Below the pieces are notes generated by a model. It saw only the letters and a program-made list of their open reading frames with translations, was not told the DNA's origin and made no database searches. Below, one piece after another: positions 6,218-6,546 of a DNA stretch of 6,546 nucleotides. Each line of letters begins with the position of its first letter. The stretch's first letter is position 1. This DNA comes from Spirochaetaceae bacterium (GTDB taxonomy: Bacteria; Spirochaetota; Spirochaetia; SZUA-6; RPPD01): contig RPPD01000134.1 of NCBI GenBank assembly GCA_003818675.1, positions 1 through 6,546 on the forward strand. The letters run 5' to 3'. Position numbers and translations under genes: made by a program.

Positions 6218-6266
6218 GGGTGCCCCACATTGGCCCATCAAATAACTAGTCAGCAGTGGGACACCC
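6218..6266 (-). other. Long-stem inverted repeat between the right-edge gene and the GH28 gene
   Basis: The arms at 6218-6228 and 6256-6266 are 11 bp long with a 27-nt loop. In the minus-strand transcript GGGUGUCCCAC pairs with GUGGGGCACCC, all canonical pairs except one G-U. In the plus-strand transcript the same position is a C-A mismatch, so the structure favours minus-strand RNA. It begins 17 bases past the stop of the upstream gene. No U-tract follows, so it is not a standard intrinsic terminator. It could be an mRNA 3'-end stabiliser or attenuating hairpin. Confidence 0.5.
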
Positions 6267-6283
6267 CGGAGTTTCAACTATTA

Positions 6284-6546
6284 TTATTTCAAACTGGCAA
6301 TAGAAAGCGTGCTTAAAAACTTGTCGAAGATTTCTGTTGCGTCAGCTTCAAGCTCAGACGGATTAATCACAGAAATAATCACATATATTTTTTCTTTATA
6401 TGTCAGAATGGCAATTGTCCCCTTGAACTTATCATCAGAAATTTCAACATATGTCCATGATTTTCCAAGAATTGTGTGCTTCTCCGGTCCAAGGATCACC
6501 TTCATTCCAGAGCCTGAGTTTACAAGCTGCTGGAGCATTTGTTCCT
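6284..6546 (-). CDS. C-terminal part of a protein of unknown function (5' end at or beyond the window edge)
   Basis: The frame is open from the right edge to a TAA at 6284-6286, giving about 87 codons. An ATG at 6538 is preceded by AGGA with only 4 nt spacing, so it could be a start, but the lack of any signal or domain boundary there makes an internal Met more likely. The visible part has alternating beta-strand and helix character: SWTYVEI, then KGTIAILTYKEKIYVIISVI, then a final amphipathic helix near EIFDKFLSTLSI. The closing helix after a hydrophobic beta hairpin resembles the end of small exported alpha/beta domains such as the PsbP/DcrB-like fold. That similarity is an impression from pattern, not a firm call. 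The gene is on the same strand as the GH28 gene, 117 bp upstream of it, with a hairpin between them. Confidence 0.6.
   Translation of the reverse strand, partial: EQMLQQLVNSGSGMKVILGPEKHTILGKSWTYVEISDDKFKGTIAILTYKEKIYVIISVINPSELEADATEIFDKFLSTLSIASLK

Noticed and set aside
1..6546. CRISPR arrays, tRNA or rRNA genes, insertion sequences, attachment sites
   Set aside because: No regularly spaced repeats, cloverleaf-like sequence, transposase motif or terminal inverted repeats were seen on reading either strand.

Overview
The window carries six protein-coding genes and two short intergenic control regions, and no stretch of 300 bases lacks a gene. A secreted lipoprotein, a bacterial alpha-2-macroglobulin-like protein and a pectin-type glycosidase suggest a diderm, carbohydrate-using environmental or gut bacterium. 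SpoIID-like lipoproteins outside spore formers would fit groups such as the PVC superphylum or spirochaete-like lineages. This assignment is inference; no rRNA or taxonomic marker gene is present.

Layout. Positions 1-1533 (minus, running off the left edge) encode an envelope protein with four predicted N-terminal membrane spans, a cytoplasmic linker, a fifth span, and then extracytoplasmic Ig/MG-like domains of the bacterial alpha-2-macroglobulin type. It is easy to miss because its reading frame is open to the window edge. It lies 16 bp downstream of a SpoIID/LytB-domain lipoprotein (1550-2725, minus), and the two very likely form one operon. That operon is driven by a near-consensus sigma-70 promoter at 2779-2808. 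The promoter also settles the SpoIID start codon at 2725.

Divergently, 2884-3483 (plus) encodes a small exported protein of unknown function with two similar beta-rich units and a Pro/Ser/Thr-rich tail. Six bases later, in the same reading frame, 3490-4749 (plus) encodes an exported right-handed parallel beta-helix protein, possibly acting on polysaccharide. This gene meets 4751-6166 (minus) tail to tail with a single base between the two stop codons. The minus-strand gene is a GH28 (polygalacturonase-family) enzyme with all catalytic motifs but no signal peptide.

The 117-bp gap upstream of the GH28 gene holds a strong Shine-Dalgarno sequence, a possible promoter and two inverted repeats. 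Beyond it, 6284-6546 (minus) is the C-terminal end of a further protein of unknown function.

How the genes fit together: the left half looks like an envelope or peptidoglycan maintenance/defence module (SpoIID plus macroglobulin-like protein), and the right half looks like polysaccharide (pectin-like) use. The most unusual points are the polytopic N-terminus on the macroglobulin-like protein and its pairing with SpoIID. No definite new system can be claimed from this window alone.
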